Positions 37,878 to 48,185 are shown, numbered from the stretch's first letter. The stretch: DNA of 64,000 bases from AP-15 sp963738185 (GCA_963738185.1 CAVTVA010000003.1:930001-994000), one strand, 5' to 3'. The notes: generated by a model from the letters alone, not told the origin. Translations and numbers: made by a program.

Positions 37878-37919
37878 GCCGTTTCACGGCAGTAACAGGG
37901 TTCGAATCGTTGGAGACGC
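37878..37919 (+). repeat. Degenerate copy of the tRNA-Glu 3' half (att-like)
   Basis: GCCGTTTCACGGCAGTAACAG, then GGTTCGAATCG and TTGGAGACGCG, align with the anticodon arm, T arm and acceptor end of the tRNA-Glu at 23048-23093. Roughly 40 of 47 positions agree with three gaps. It is in the same orientation. A partial tRNA 3' end as a direct repeat is the usual mark left by site-specific integration into a tRNA gene. It is too decayed to form a tRNA. Confidence 0.75.
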
Positions 37920-38131
37920 GAAAATTAGAAGCGGCTGGACGGTTGGGCGGTCCGCGAGATCCGAGTTGGTGTGCGGTTCGGAGTATCGCTTGGGTACGGG
38001 TCGGTGCAGCCGAGACATTCAACTCTATTTTAAAACTGGCTGACGCTTTTGTCGCAGCGCGCGCGGAACGCGCGCCGAGCGTCGGCGTTCAGCCGAGTGG
38101 CGGCACTCTGCCGCGTTTCGCGGAGCTAGCA

Positions 38132-38431
38132 ATGCCAATAAAGTTCAAGGTTGCTGCGATTGCCGCCGCTCTGGCGGCGGGCGTGTCGAGCGCGGCGATC
38201 GCCGGCTATCCCTGCGTGCCGGGCTACACGTACCGCCACGGCGTCTGCCAACCGGTGCGCCCGCAAGGTTATTCAAATCCGGTGTCAGGTGCGGTCTCCG
38301 GCGAGGCTACCGGGGCTGCACGAGGTGCTGCAACCGCAGGTCCCGTCGGCGCGATCGTCGGCGGCGCGCTGGGCACCGCTGGCGGCGCTGTTACAGGTAC
38401 GGCCAAGATGCTCACGCCGCCACCGCGCTGA
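38132..38431 (+). CDS. Exported glycine-zipper protein with CxPGYxYRHGVC motif
   Basis: A 99-residue protein. MPIKFKVAAIAAALAAGVSS with AIA-G is a Sec signal peptide. The mature start GYPCVPGYTYRHGVCQPV has two Cys that could form a disulphide. Then comes a Gly/Ala run (SGEATGAARGAATAG, PVGAIVGGALGTAGGAVTG) of the glycine-zipper type that packs in membranes. It is probably an envelope protein of unknown role. GGAG lies seven bases before ATG 38132. A decayed inverted copy is at 23381-23640 beside the intact tRNA-Glu. Confidence 0.75.
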   Translation: MPIKFKVAAIAAALAAGVSSAAIAGYPCVPGYTYRHGVCQPVRPQGYSNPVSGAVSGEATGAARGAATAGPVGAIVGGALGTAGGAVTGTAKMLTPPPR

Positions 38432-38726
38432 GCGGCGCAGCCTTCAAACTTGTGACAGGCTCCGCCGCCGCGGGCGGGTGCCGGTGCGCGCCGCCTTGCG
38501 GCGAAAAATTTTGAACACGCCCGAGTTTGGCCTAGGCGGGAGTTGGCATTGTTGCCGACGGCCCCGCCCTCGCGCGCCGCCCGATAGGGCACTCTTGCCG
38601 AAGCGTGCGGCGCTGACGCAGCTCCGGTTTGAACCATTTCTGCCCCTTTGGCGCGCGCGGCGGGCATAGCCGCCGACCCGCCGGCGCGGCATAATCCCGG
38701 CGCACGAGGCATAGGAGGTCGTCCGC

Positions 38727-39944
38727 ATGGCTGAGCCGCACGGTCCGCTGCAAGGGGTCAAGGTCGTCGCTTGCTCGACGGCGCAGGCCGGGACGGTGCC
38801 CTATATGCTGATGGCCGATCTCGGCGCCGAGGTGATCAAGATCGAGGTGCCCGGAATTGGCGACAATTCGCGCGGCTCGACCGTGCTGCCCGGTCTTCCC
38901 AGCACCTATTTCGAGACCAACAACCGCGGCGTGAAGAGCGTCACCTTGAACCTGAAGACCGAGGAAGGCCGTGAAATCCTGCGCCGGCTGGTCGCCAGGG
39001 CAGACATCTTTGGGCAGAATTTCCGCCCCGGCGCGGCCGAGAAGAACGGCTTTGGCTACGACGAATTGAAGCGGGTCAACCCAAAGCTCGTCTACATGTC
39101 GGTCTCGGGCTATGGGCCCAACGGGCCAAATGCCGCGCTGCCGGGCACCAATTCTATGGCCCAGGCATTGGGCGGCATCGCCCAGGCCTATTCGACGCCG
39201 GGGCAGCCGCTGCGCACCGGGATCGTCTCGGTCGCCGACGAGACCTGCGCGATCCTCGCCTTTGGCGGTGCGCTCGCCGCGTTGACCCATGCGCGCGCCA
39301 CTGGGGTCGGGCAAAAGGTCGACTGCTCGCTGCTCGGCGGCCAGATCCGGCTGATGGGCTGGACCTTGACGACGGCGATGTGGCGCAACCGCGATCCGGT
39401 CATCGGCCAGGCCCGCATCACCGGCACCCCCGAGCGCCCCGGCCTCAGCGCCAGCTTTAACGACCGCGACGGCAAACCGCTGGTGCTCCAGTTGGGTGGC
39501 GCGCGCAAATGGCGCGAGGCGACGAGCGCGCTCGGGTTTTACGAAACCTTGGAGAACGCCGGGTTTGGCGATCTCGGCGTGATCGTCGCGTCGGAAGAAA
39601 AGCGTGCGACTCTGCTGCACCTGCTCGACGAGCTGTTCGCTACGGGCTCGCGCGACGATTGGGTGGCGCGGCTGCGCGGGGCCGACATCGTCGCGGCGCC
39701 GATCAACACCCTGCTCGAAGCCGCCGACGACCCCGACGTCTTGGCCAATGGCTACGTGACCGAGATCGACTATCCCTCGCACGGCAAGCGGCTCAAGGTT
39801 CACGGCTCGCCGTGGCACTTCTCGGAAACGCCGGCGCGCATCGGCGTCGCCCCCGAGCTCGGTGCGGACAACGACGATATTCTCGGCGAGCTCGGTTATA
39901 GCCCGGCGCAAATCGAGGATTTCCGCGACAGAAAGATCATCTGA
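38727..39944 (+). CDS. CaiB/BaiF family CoA transferase (family III)
   Basis: A 405-residue enzyme. LQGVKVVACSTAQAGTVPYMLMADLGAEVIKIE is the conserved start, then TYFETNNRGVKSVTLNLKTEEGREIL, a region around residue 170 with VADETCAILAFGGALAALTHA, and DDWVARLRGADIVAAPINTLLEAADDPDVLANG. Family III enzymes move CoA between carboxylic acids through an Asp-bound anhydride, and the Asp sits in the VADETC segment. AGGAGG precedes ATG 38727. It leads a plus-strand cluster with a cupin 11 bases behind it. Confidence 0.92.
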   Translation: MAEPHGPLQGVKVVACSTAQAGTVPYMLMADLGAEVIKIEVPGIGDNSRGSTVLPGLPSTYFETNNRGVKSVTLNLKTEEGREILRRLVARADIFGQNFRPGAAEKNGFGYDELKRVNPKLVYMSVSGYGPNGPNAALPGTNSMAQALGGIAQAYSTPGQPLRTGIVSVADETCAILAFGGALAALTHARATGVGQKVDCSLLGGQIRLMGWTLTTAMWRNRDPVIGQARITGTPERPGLSASFNDRDGKPLVLQLGGARKWREATSALGFYETLENAGFGDLGVIVASEEKRATLLHLLDELFATGSRDDWVARLRGADIVAAPINTLLEAADDPDVLANGYVTEIDYPSHGKRLKVHGSPWHFSETPARIGVAPELGADNDDILGELGYSPAQIEDFRDRKII

Positions 39945-39955
39945 CGGAGGCAAGC

Positions 39956-40357
39956 ATGCTGACAATCCTCGATCTCAATGCTGAGCTGGGCAAGCTCAAG
40001 ATGTTGCGCGGGCGCACCCCGGAAACGCCGCCAGCCGATCGCGAGGGCGCCTTTGCGCGCTTGGCGCCGTATCGCGACAGCGCCATCAACGCGGCCAAGT
40101 TTTCCGGCGAAGGCCCGTGGGAGCGGCACCCGAACGGCGACGAAATCGTGCAGGTGGTCGACGGCGCCGCGACCATGCACATCATGTTCGACGACGGGCC
40201 GCAATCGCACACGCTGAAGGCGGGGATGGTGGTGATCGTCCCGCAAGGCAGGTGGCACCGCTTCGAGGCGCCGGACGGGGTGACGTTGATGACTACGACG
40301 CCGCAGCCGACCCAGCATCTGACCTTCGCCATCGACGATCCGCGAAGCCTCGACTGA
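39956..40357 (+). CDS. Cupin-domain protein
   Basis: A 133-residue single cupin. GEGPWERHPNGDEIVQVVDGAATM has the first metal-binding His and the Glu, and GMVVIVPQGRWHRFEAPDG carries the second His. The N-terminal helix (ILDLNAELGKLKMLRGRTPE) is common to this group. It could be a small metalloenzyme or a sensor of the CoA-transferase substrate. GGAGG lies upstream of ATG 39956; the short gap to the CoA transferase implies one transcript. Confidence 0.85.
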   Translation: MLTILDLNAELGKLKMLRGRTPETPPADREGAFARLAPYRDSAINAAKFSGEGPWERHPNGDEIVQVVDGAATMHIMFDDGPQSHTLKAGMVVIVPQGRWHRFEAPDGVTLMTTTPQPTQHLTFAIDDPRSLD

Positions 40358-40497
40358 GCCGTCCGGCCCGGGCCGGACGGCGCAGCGGTGACAAGCTCTC
40401 GCATTTCCTATCCGCCTCTCTCCCGCGGCGCTAAGATGCGGCAGCCGTCTGGCTGGCCCACTGCTTTGCCAGCCCCGGTCATGTGGAGGAAATGCCG

Positions 40498-41127
40498 ATG
40501 ATCTATGAAGTCCGCACCTACACCCTGCGCCCCGGAACCGTCGCCGAATTTGAGGAGCGCTACGAGAAGCGCCTGCCGCTGCGCGAGAAACACTCCAAGC
40601 TGGGCGCGTTCTGGCACACCGAGTTTGGCCCGCTCAACCAGGTGGTCCATGTCTATCCGTACGACGACCTGGCGCATCGCACGCGGGTGCGCGCGGCAAT
40701 GGCGCAGGATCGCGAGCGCAACGCAATGCCCGGCGGACAGGACCTGATCGCGGCCCAGGAAGCCGACATCGTGATCCCGGCGCCGTTCATGCGCCCGCTC
40801 GGCAGCCGCGACTACGGCACCGGCAACGTCTATGAGATGCGCACCTACACCTACGCCCCGGGCGACATCCCAAAGGTGCTGGAAGCTTGGGCCAAAGCGG
40901 TTCCCGATCGCGAGAAGCTGTCGCCGTTGGCGGCGTGCTGGACCAGCGAGCTTGGCGGGCTCAACAAATTCACCCACATCTGGGCGTACAAGGATGTGAA
41001 CGAGCGCGCGCGGGTCCGCGAGGAATCGCGCCGGCCCGGCGGCTCCTGGCCGCCGCAGGCCGGGGTGCGCCCGGTGCGCCAGGAAAACAAGCTGCTGATC
41101 CCGGCATCCTTCTCGCCGGTGCGCTAG
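40498..41127 (+). CDS. NIPSNAP family protein with two NIPSNAP domains
   Basis: A 209-residue protein. Domain 1 begins MIYEVRTYTLRPGTVAEFEERY and domain 2 repeats the pattern as VYEMRTYTYAPGDIPKVLEAW. Each is followed by a Phe/Trp-rich strand (LGAFWHTEFGPLNQVVHVYPYDD and LAACWTSELGGLNKFTHIWAYKD). The internal duplication is clear. GGAGG at 40484 fits ATG 40498 best; ATG 40483 and 40492 are too close to it. It belongs to the CoA transferase cluster. Role unknown. Confidence 0.88.
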   Translation: MIYEVRTYTLRPGTVAEFEERYEKRLPLREKHSKLGAFWHTEFGPLNQVVHVYPYDDLAHRTRVRAAMAQDRERNAMPGGQDLIAAQEADIVIPAPFMRPLGSRDYGTGNVYEMRTYTYAPGDIPKVLEAWAKAVPDREKLSPLAACWTSELGGLNKFTHIWAYKDVNERARVREESRRPGGSWPPQAGVRPVRQENKLLIPASFSPVR

Positions 41128-41493
41128 CCCGCTCCCGCCCGGGTCCGCGCGCCTGGCGTGTCGTGGCGATGGTGAGCCGGCCGGCGCCGGCTCACCGCGC
41201 CAGATGCTCCTCGGAGCAGGAGATGACAATTTCGCGCGGTTGCGTTAGGTTGGATGGCGGGCTTCGCTGAGGCCCGCAAAAGGGCGAGCGGAAACAAATG
41301 CGCCGCCCGGCGATCGAACAGGAGCAACACGTCGATCCGGCGGCATCGGGTATGGGCTGCCAGAATTTGCGAGGCGTAGACCCGGCAACACCTGAACCTG
41401 AAACAATCCGCCAGCAAGAGCGACTGGCCGAGCCGGCCTCGCCCGTTTGCGCACCCGCCTGGTGCCCCCGGTCCGACGATCTGGGAGGACACC
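41128..41493. other. 366-base intergenic region before the MFS gene
   Basis: No gene, RNA or repeat of the window's families is recognised. The promoter for the MFS gene probably lies in its right half; a short inverted pair GCCGGCGCCGGC near 41176 is GC-rich and may only reflect composition. Confidence 0.4.
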
Positions 41494-42903
41494 ATGGCTG
41501 AAATCCGCCCGATTGGCCGAGCGGCCACGGCGCCTGGGTTCGTGCTCGGCCGCAAGCTCGACAGCATCCCGTTCAGCGCCTACCACGTCTCGGTGATCGC
41601 CGTGCTCGCCCTCGTCGGCTTTGTCGAGGGCTACGATCTGGCGGTCACCGGCTTGCTGCTGGTCATGGCCAAAGCGCCGCTGCATCTGACCCCCGCCGAG
41701 ATCCGCTGGCTCGCCGTCGGTCCGACCTTCATGTTGTGCGTCGGCGGCTTTCTGGCGGCGGCGATGTCCGATCACTGGAGCCGCAAGACGGTCATGCAGA
41801 TCGGCGTCGCCGGCACCACGTTTTTCACCTTGCTGATCCCGTTGGTGCAGACCGCAGAGCAACTGATCCTGCTGCGTCTGTTGACCGGGCTGGCCGGCGG
41901 ATTTGCCGTCTCCGCGGCGTTTCCCATCGCCGCCGAATTGATGCCGGCGCAGCATCGGCGCACCTATGGCGCCAGCTACGAGATGGCGCTTGCCACCTCG
42001 TTCACGGTGCTGCCGTTTGTCGCCTTTCTGCTGGCTAACAATCCGAATGCGTTTCGGCTGATCGCATTGCCGGGCGGGATCGTCTTTTTCGTGATGCCGG
42101 TGCTGATCCATTTCGCGATCCCCGAAAGCCCGCGATGGCATCTGCGCCGAGGCCAGACGCAGGCCGCGGCCGACACCGCGAACCGGATCATCCGCCGTGC
42201 CGGCAATCGTGTGTCACCGCTCATCGCGGAGGCGCTCGGCGACGATCTGCTGAACGGGCACGACAAGCTGCCGCCGTTTTGGGCGATGTTCGGCCGCGGC
42301 CAGCTGCGCTGGAGCACGGTCGGGATTCTGACCGGGGTGTGCGCCGGCACCGCCGCCTATCTGATCCACGTGCTGCTGCCAAAGGCTCTCGTCGATCAGG
42401 GTGCGGCGGTCAGCCTGAGCTTTGGCGTCAGCACGCTCGTGTATTTCGCCAGCATCCCGGGAAAGGCGTTCACCGGCTTTCTGATGGAGATCATCGGCCG
42501 GCGGTGGACGATCGCTTATGCGCTCGCCGGCTCGTTGCCGGGTCTCGTGCTGATGCTGATGGCGCATCGCGCCGGGCAGTTCGCCACCGCGGTGATGGTG
42601 ACCGGCGGGCTGATCACCGGCTTTACCGTGCTGTCCGCCTTCACCGCCACCCGGGTTTACCTGTCGGAGCAGTTTCCGACCGCATTGCGCGGGCGCGGGC
42701 ACATTTTTGGCGAGTTGTTTGCCCGGCTCTTTGCCGGTGTGCTGGCGCCGTTTCTGATGGTGCCGCATACCGGCTCGCCGACGATCTTTTTTGGCACGAT
42801 CGTGGTGGTGGTGGCGATCGGCGCCTTTATCCCGCTGATCTTGGGCAAGGAGACCGTCGGCCAGCTCGAAACCGTGACCGAGGGCGCGCCCGCCTTCGCC
42901 TGA
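41494..42903 (+). CDS. MFS transporter, aromatic-acid/metabolite:H+ symporter type
   Basis: A 469-residue carrier with 12 spans. VGFVEGYDLAVTGLLLVM in span 1 with acidic Glu/Asp, AAMSDHWSRKTVMQIG (loop 2-3 signature), PIAAELMPAQHRRTYGASYEM and RVYLSEQFPTALRGRGHIFGELFAR in loop 10-11 resemble AAHS and metabolite:proton symporters. It probably brings in an organic acid used by the CoA transferase cluster. GGGAGGACACC precedes ATG 41494. Confidence 0.88.
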   Translation: MAEIRPIGRAATAPGFVLGRKLDSIPFSAYHVSVIAVLALVGFVEGYDLAVTGLLLVMAKAPLHLTPAEIRWLAVGPTFMLCVGGFLAAAMSDHWSRKTVMQIGVAGTTFFTLLIPLVQTAEQLILLRLLTGLAGGFAVSAAFPIAAELMPAQHRRTYGASYEMALATSFTVLPFVAFLLANNPNAFRLIALPGGIVFFVMPVLIHFAIPESPRWHLRRGQTQAAADTANRIIRRAGNRVSPLIAEALGDDLLNGHDKLPPFWAMFGRGQLRWSTVGILTGVCAGTAAYLIHVLLPKALVDQGAAVSLSFGVSTLVYFASIPGKAFTGFLMEIIGRRWTIAYALAGSLPGLVLMLMAHRAGQFATAVMVTGGLITGFTVLSAFTATRVYLSEQFPTALRGRGHIFGELFARLFAGVLAPFLMVPHTGSPTIFFGTIVVVVAIGAFIPLILGKETVGQLETVTEGAPAFA

Positions 42904-43038
42904 CCCGACCCGCAAGCGACAAGGCGCGATCAAACGCTGGTCGGGGCCGGAATGCGCTATGTTGCCCCCGCTCGTCTTTGCGCTCAAAGGTGTGTTGCGC
43001 GCTCAAGATGAGTGTATGGCAACCACCGGGGCATGCCG

Positions 43039-44178
43039 ATGCAGCCGACGAGCCGCTTGTTCGAGCCGATCACCCTCGGCGGCGTCGCGCTCGCCAACCG
43101 CATCGCGGTGTCGCCGATGTGCCAGTACAGCGCCGAGGACGGGTCGGCCAATGACTGGCATTTGCAGCATCTCGGCGCGCTGTCCTTGTCGGGCGCCGGC
43201 CTTGTCGTCGTCGAGCAGACCGCGGTCGAGTCGATCGGCCGGATCAGCCAGGGCTGCCTCGGCCTTTATTCGGATGCGAACGAAGCGGCGTTGGCGCGGA
43301 TCGTGGCGCTGTGCCGCCGCTGGGGCTCGGCCAGGCTCGGCATCCAGCTCGCGCATGCCGGGCGCAAGGGCTCAGCGAGGTTGCCCTGGCAGGGCGGCGG
43401 CCCGCTCGCGAGCGACGCCGGCGCATGGACCGCGCTGGCGCCGTCGGCAATCCCGTTCGACGAGCATTGGCCAGCCCCCGCGGCGCTCGACGCAGCGGGT
43501 CTCGCGCGCATCCGCGATGCCCATGCCGCCGCGGCAAAGCGCGCCGACCGTCTCGGCTTCGATCTTGTCGAATTGCTCGGGGCGCATGGCTTTCTGCTGC
43601 ACAGCTTCCTGTCTCCGATCGCCAACCGACGCGAAGACCGCTATGGCGGCAACCTCGCCAATCGCATGCGTTTTCCGCTCGAGGTCGCCGCGGCGATCCG
43701 CGCGGTGTGGCCGCGCGAGAAGGCGCTCGGCATGCGCATCACCGGTTGCGACTGGATCGCCGGAGGGATTTCCCCGGACGAAGCCGGCGTCTTGGCCCGC
43801 GAGCTGCGCGAGATCGGGTTCGACTATGTGTGCGTGTCGTCGGGCGGGATCAGCCCGCAGGCGCGAGTCGCCTTGGCACCCGGCTACCAGGTGCCGTTCG
43901 CCGCTTCGGTCAAAAGGGCGAGCGGCATCGCCGTGCAGGCCGTGGGCATGATCGTCGATCCGCGCCAGGCCGAAGCGATCGTCGCCGACGGCCACGCCGA
44001 CTGCGTGGCGCTCGCCCGCGCCTTTCTCGACGATCCGCGCTGGGCCTGGCACGCCGCCGACGCGCTTGGCGCCGAGATCGCCTACGCCCCGCAATACCGC
44101 CGCGCGCGCCCCGATCAGTGGCCGGGTGCAACGCTCGCGCGTTCGCGCCGCGCCTCCGAGTACCTGTCGCCGGCCTGA
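43039..44178 (+). CDS. Old yellow enzyme-family NADH:flavin oxidoreductase (YqjM/xenobiotic reductase type)
   Basis: A 379-residue FMN barrel. The start RLFEPITLGGVALANRIAVSPMCQYSAEDG has the Cys of SPMCQYSA, marking the YqjM-type subgroup. QLAHAGRKGSA and DLVELLGAHGFLLHSFLSPIANRREDRYGG carry the substrate-binding His/His and FMN contacts, and YVCVSSGGIS and VAVGMI-type strands follow. It reduces activated alkenes, nitro or nitrate esters. ATG 43039 is preferred over 43012 or 43033. It is the last gene of the plus-strand set. Confidence 0.92.
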   Translation: MQPTSRLFEPITLGGVALANRIAVSPMCQYSAEDGSANDWHLQHLGALSLSGAGLVVVEQTAVESIGRISQGCLGLYSDANEAALARIVALCRRWGSARLGIQLAHAGRKGSARLPWQGGGPLASDAGAWTALAPSAIPFDEHWPAPAALDAAGLARIRDAHAAAAKRADRLGFDLVELLGAHGFLLHSFLSPIANRREDRYGGNLANRMRFPLEVAAAIRAVWPREKALGMRITGCDWIAGGISPDEAGVLARELREIGFDYVCVSSGGISPQARVALAPGYQVPFAASVKRASGIAVQAVGMIVDPRQAEAIVADGHADCVALARAFLDDPRWAWHAADALGAEIAYAPQYRRARPDQWPGATLARSRRASEYLSPA

Positions 44179-44208
44179 CTGCCGCCGCTGTCGCGCCAGC
44201 CTCCCGGC

Positions 44209-45121
44209 TCAGGCAACCTTGGCGGCCAAGACGGCGGAGCGCCGCGCCAGCACCAGCTTTTGCGCCGAGCGGCCAAAAAAGTGATAGCCCGACCCACCCT
44301 CGGCGAGCAGGTCGAGAAAAGCGTCGGGCGCCGTGATCCGCACGCAGCCCAGCACATCGGCGCCGCGCGCGAGAAACGCATCGGGCAGCATGCCGACGGT
44401 TGGCCCGACAACCGTGACCTTGGCCTCGGGCCGCAGCAGCGCCAACAAATCTTCGAGCGTGTTGTTGACCAGGGTGGCGCCGGTGATCAGCGCGACATCG
44501 GCCTGCGGCAGAACCTCAGGCGCCTGCGCCGCCGGGCGGAAGAACGGCAGCTCGTCGGCCTTTAAGGTGGTTCGGGTCCTGCTCCAGCACCAAAAACGGC
44601 TGACCGCGGCGTTTCAGCTCTTTGAGGAACGGGACAAAGGCGCCGACCACCACAACCTTGTCGCCGGCCCTGATCTCGGTCGCGTCGAAGGCATCGACAC
44701 CGAGGCGCAGCTCGACCTCGGGATGCGGCCGGCGCTGCCAGCAGCACTCGGCGAGGGCGTTGACCGCGGCGATCCCGATGGCGCGGCGAATGCCGGGCCC
44801 GCTGAGCGCTTCGCGCGCCAGATCGGCCGCCCGCCGGCCGGCGAGCTTGCCGGGGAACGGCATGGCCATCGCCGAAGAGGGACAGCACACCGCCTCGGGG
44901 ATCGTCTTGATCGGCGTGGCGCAGCTGCCGGCGATACCGTTCGACAGCTTGACCCCAGTGAAAAACAATCCGACCACCACCCGTTCAATGGTGATCTCGT
45001 CGAGCTCAAGCCCAAGGATGGCGTTAATCCGGGCGATCGTTTCGCCGAGGATCGAGCTGTTCTCTGTCTGCGCGCTCTCTGGCTGCATCGAATGGGTCCA
45101 CTTTTTCCGGGGCGTCGCCAT
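44209..45121 (-). pseudogene. DUF364/DUF4213 protein (putative heavy-metal chelation fold), one frameshift
   Basis: ATG 45121 gives MATPRKKWTHS, LDEITIERVVVGLFFTGVKLSNG and GSCATPIKTIPEAVCCPSSA (N-terminal DUF4213 region), then VVVVGAFVPFLKELKRRG. An extra base at 44571-44572 breaks the frame at LVLEQDP. Removing it continues TTLKADELPFFRPAAQAPEVLPQADVALITGATLVNNTLEDL and VTVVGPTVGMLPDAFLARGADVLGC to a stop at 44209, 303 residues in all. The family is linked with metal or molybdate chelation but unproven. It is divergent from a molbindin gene 96 bases away. Confidence 0.82.
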
Positions 45122-45217
45122 ATCCGTCAGGATAGGTCGCCGGCGCGCGACGGCAAGGGCTTTGCCCAGTCTCGCGTGGCGCCGCGCGATCATGACGCAA
45201 TCCCGCAGGAGCAACCG

Positions 45218-45424
45218 ATGAAGCTCAGCGCCCGCAATCAGCTTAAAGGCAGGGTCGTCGCGGTCAACAAGGGCCAGACGACGGCGCATGTCCGCATCGA
45301 TATCGGCGGCGGGGTCATCGTGACCGCGTCGATCACCAACGACGCCGTCGATGATCTCGGCCTCAGACCTGGCGATGAGGCGTTCGCCGTCATCAAGGCG
45401 TCGGATGTGATCGTCGCGAAGTAA
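45218..45424 (+). CDS. Molbindin (TOBE/Mop domain protein)
   Basis: A 68-residue single Mop domain: MKLSARNQLKGRVVAVNKG, HVRIDIGGGVIVTASITNDAVDDLGL and DEAFAVIKASDVIVAK are the standard motifs. Such proteins assemble as hexamers that bind molybdate or tungstate in the cytoplasm. CAGGAG lies upstream of ATG 45218. It is divergent from DUF364 and convergent with mrp; both lie within 100 bases. Molybdenum use is consistent with the CoxL-like gene and fragment in the window. Confidence 0.93.
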   Translation: MKLSARNQLKGRVVAVNKGQTTAHVRIDIGGGVIVTASITNDAVDDLGLRPGDEAFAVIKASDVIVAK

Positions 45425-45443
45425 GGCTACACGGTCGGCGGCG

Positions 45444-46587
<1,144 letters not shown>

Positions 46588-46884
46588 CTGATTCCTCTGC
46601 CCCTGCGGAGGGCGAAAGCGCGGAGCGGCGTCTCCCGAGCGGGATCGCTGCGGCTTGCGCCGTGCCGTCGGCACGATAGGCTCGGCGAGCGGTTTGCGCG
46701 AGGCCGCGGCCGCGACACTCGACGGGTTGGCAGGTCTCCCGCGGCAATTGGGATCTGGGGCCGCCGGCGTCTCTTGACAACACCCGCGCGCGCCCTCTAT
46801 CGGGTCGTGCGTCTGGCGCGCCGCGCTCTCGCAGACCGCAGAAGGCCGGCACGGTCGGCACCCGGCGCGGAAAGGTTCAGGTCG

Positions 46885-48129
46885 ATGTTCTGGCTAAGTC
46901 AGGGCGGCGGCCCGTGGGGCGGCGGTCCCCGCGGCGGCGGCCCGTGGGGCGGCGGCCCGCGCAACGGCGGCGGCGGCCAAGGCCCACGCGGCCGCGGCCC
47001 CTATCCGCCTGACTTCGAAGAGCTGTTGCGGCGCGGCCAGGATCGCTTCCGCCGCATTCTGCCCGGCGGGTTTGGCACCGGCGCCGGGATCGGGCTCGTC
47101 CTGATCGCGATCCTCGTCATTTGGCTGGCCAGCGGGTTTTACCGGGTCGAGCCCGACCAGGTCGGGATTGTGCTGCGCTTTGGCGCCTACAACCGCACCA
47201 CCCAGCCCGGTCTCAACTATCATCTGCCGGGCCCGATCGAATTGGTGCTGACGCCGAGCGTCACCCGGGTCAACCGCACCGAAATCGGCTATCGCTCTGC
47301 CGAAACCGAATCGGGTCGCGAGGCGCCGGCGCGGCAAGTGCCGGAAGAGGCGCTGGTGCTGACCGGCGACGAGAACATCGTCGATGTCAACCTTGCCGTC
47401 TTCTGGGTCGTCAAGGACGCGAAAGCCTTCCTGTTCAACATCCGCGACCCGAAGCTGACGGTCAAATCGGCGGCCGAGAGTGCCATGCGCGAGGTCGTCG
47501 GCGAGACCCCGATCGCGCAGGCGCTGGCCGAGGGGCGGGCCAAGATCGAGGCCGAGACCGAGCAATTGCTGCAGGCGATCCTCGACAGCTACGGCGCCGG
47601 GATCGAGATCACCCAGGTTCAGCTGCAGCGGGTCGACCCGCCGGCCGAGGTCATCGACGCCTTTCGCGATGTCCAGGCCGCACTCGCCGACCGCGCCCGC
47701 CTGCGCAACGAGGCCGAAGCCTACCGCAACAGCATCATTCCCAACGCGCGCGGCGACGCGGTGCAGATCGAGCAGCAGGCGGAGGCCTATCGCCTCTCGA
47801 CGATCGCCCACGCGCAAGGCGACGCTGCCCGCTTCCTCTCGGTCTACCATGCGTTCAAGGCGGTGCCGGACGTCACCCTCGAGCGGCTCTATCTCGAGAC
47901 CATGGAAGAGGTGCTGAAGAACAGCAACAAGGTGATCATCGACAAAGCGGCGGAAGGCGGCAACGGGGTGCTGCCCTACCTGCCGCTGCCGGCGCTCGGC
48001 AGCGGCTCGAAGCCCGGCGCACCGCCGGCAACGACCAAGCCCAGCGGCACGCCCGGCAGCGGCGGCGGGATACCGCCCCAGACTTCGGACGCGACGATTC
48101 CGGCACCGCCGAGCGGCGGATCGGACTAG
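46885..48129 (+). CDS. hflK: HflK, FtsH protease modulator
   Basis: A 414-residue membrane protein. The N-terminal 40 residues are Gly/Pro/Trp repeats (GGGPWGGGPRGGGPWGGG). A single span covers about 66-84 (GAGIGLVLIAILVIWLASG). The SPFH/band-7 domain starts YRVEPDQVGIVLRFGAY and includes TGDENIVDVNLAVFW and IEITQVQLQRVDPP, and a Pro/Gly/Ser tail ends the protein. With HflC it forms a cage around FtsH and tunes membrane protein degradation. The ATG at 46885 is the first after the Mrp divergent promoter region; longer in-frame starts are not supported. hflC follows after 56 bases. Confidence 0.94.
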   Translation: MFWLSQGGGPWGGGPRGGGPWGGGPRNGGGGQGPRGRGPYPPDFEELLRRGQDRFRRILPGGFGTGAGIGLVLIAILVIWLASGFYRVEPDQVGIVLRFGAYNRTTQPGLNYHLPGPIELVLTPSVTRVNRTEIGYRSAETESGREAPARQVPEEALVLTGDENIVDVNLAVFWVVKDAKAFLFNIRDPKLTVKSAAESAMREVVGETPIAQALAEGRAKIEAETEQLLQAILDSYGAGIEITQVQLQRVDPPAEVIDAFRDVQAALADRARLRNEAEAYRNSIIPNARGDAVQIEQQAEAYRLSTIAHAQGDAARFLSVYHAFKAVPDVTLERLYLETMEEVLKNSNKVIIDKAAEGGNGVLPYLPLPALGSGSKPGAPPATTKPSGTPGSGGGIPPQTSDATIPAPPSGGSD

Positions 48130-48185
48130 GCGAATATGACGGTGATAACAGAGCATGACCGGGATTTGTCGGTGAGGGCCGGGCG

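Noticed and set aside
23018..37919. Search for an integrase or transposase to explain the tRNA-bounded segment
   Set aside because: No tyrosine or serine recombinase, DDE transposase or relaxase motif was seen in any frame, so no mobile element feature was called.
46903..46976. Tandem GGC-rich repeat as a possible regulatory array
   Set aside because: It encodes the normal Gly/Trp/Pro-rich N-terminus of HflK.
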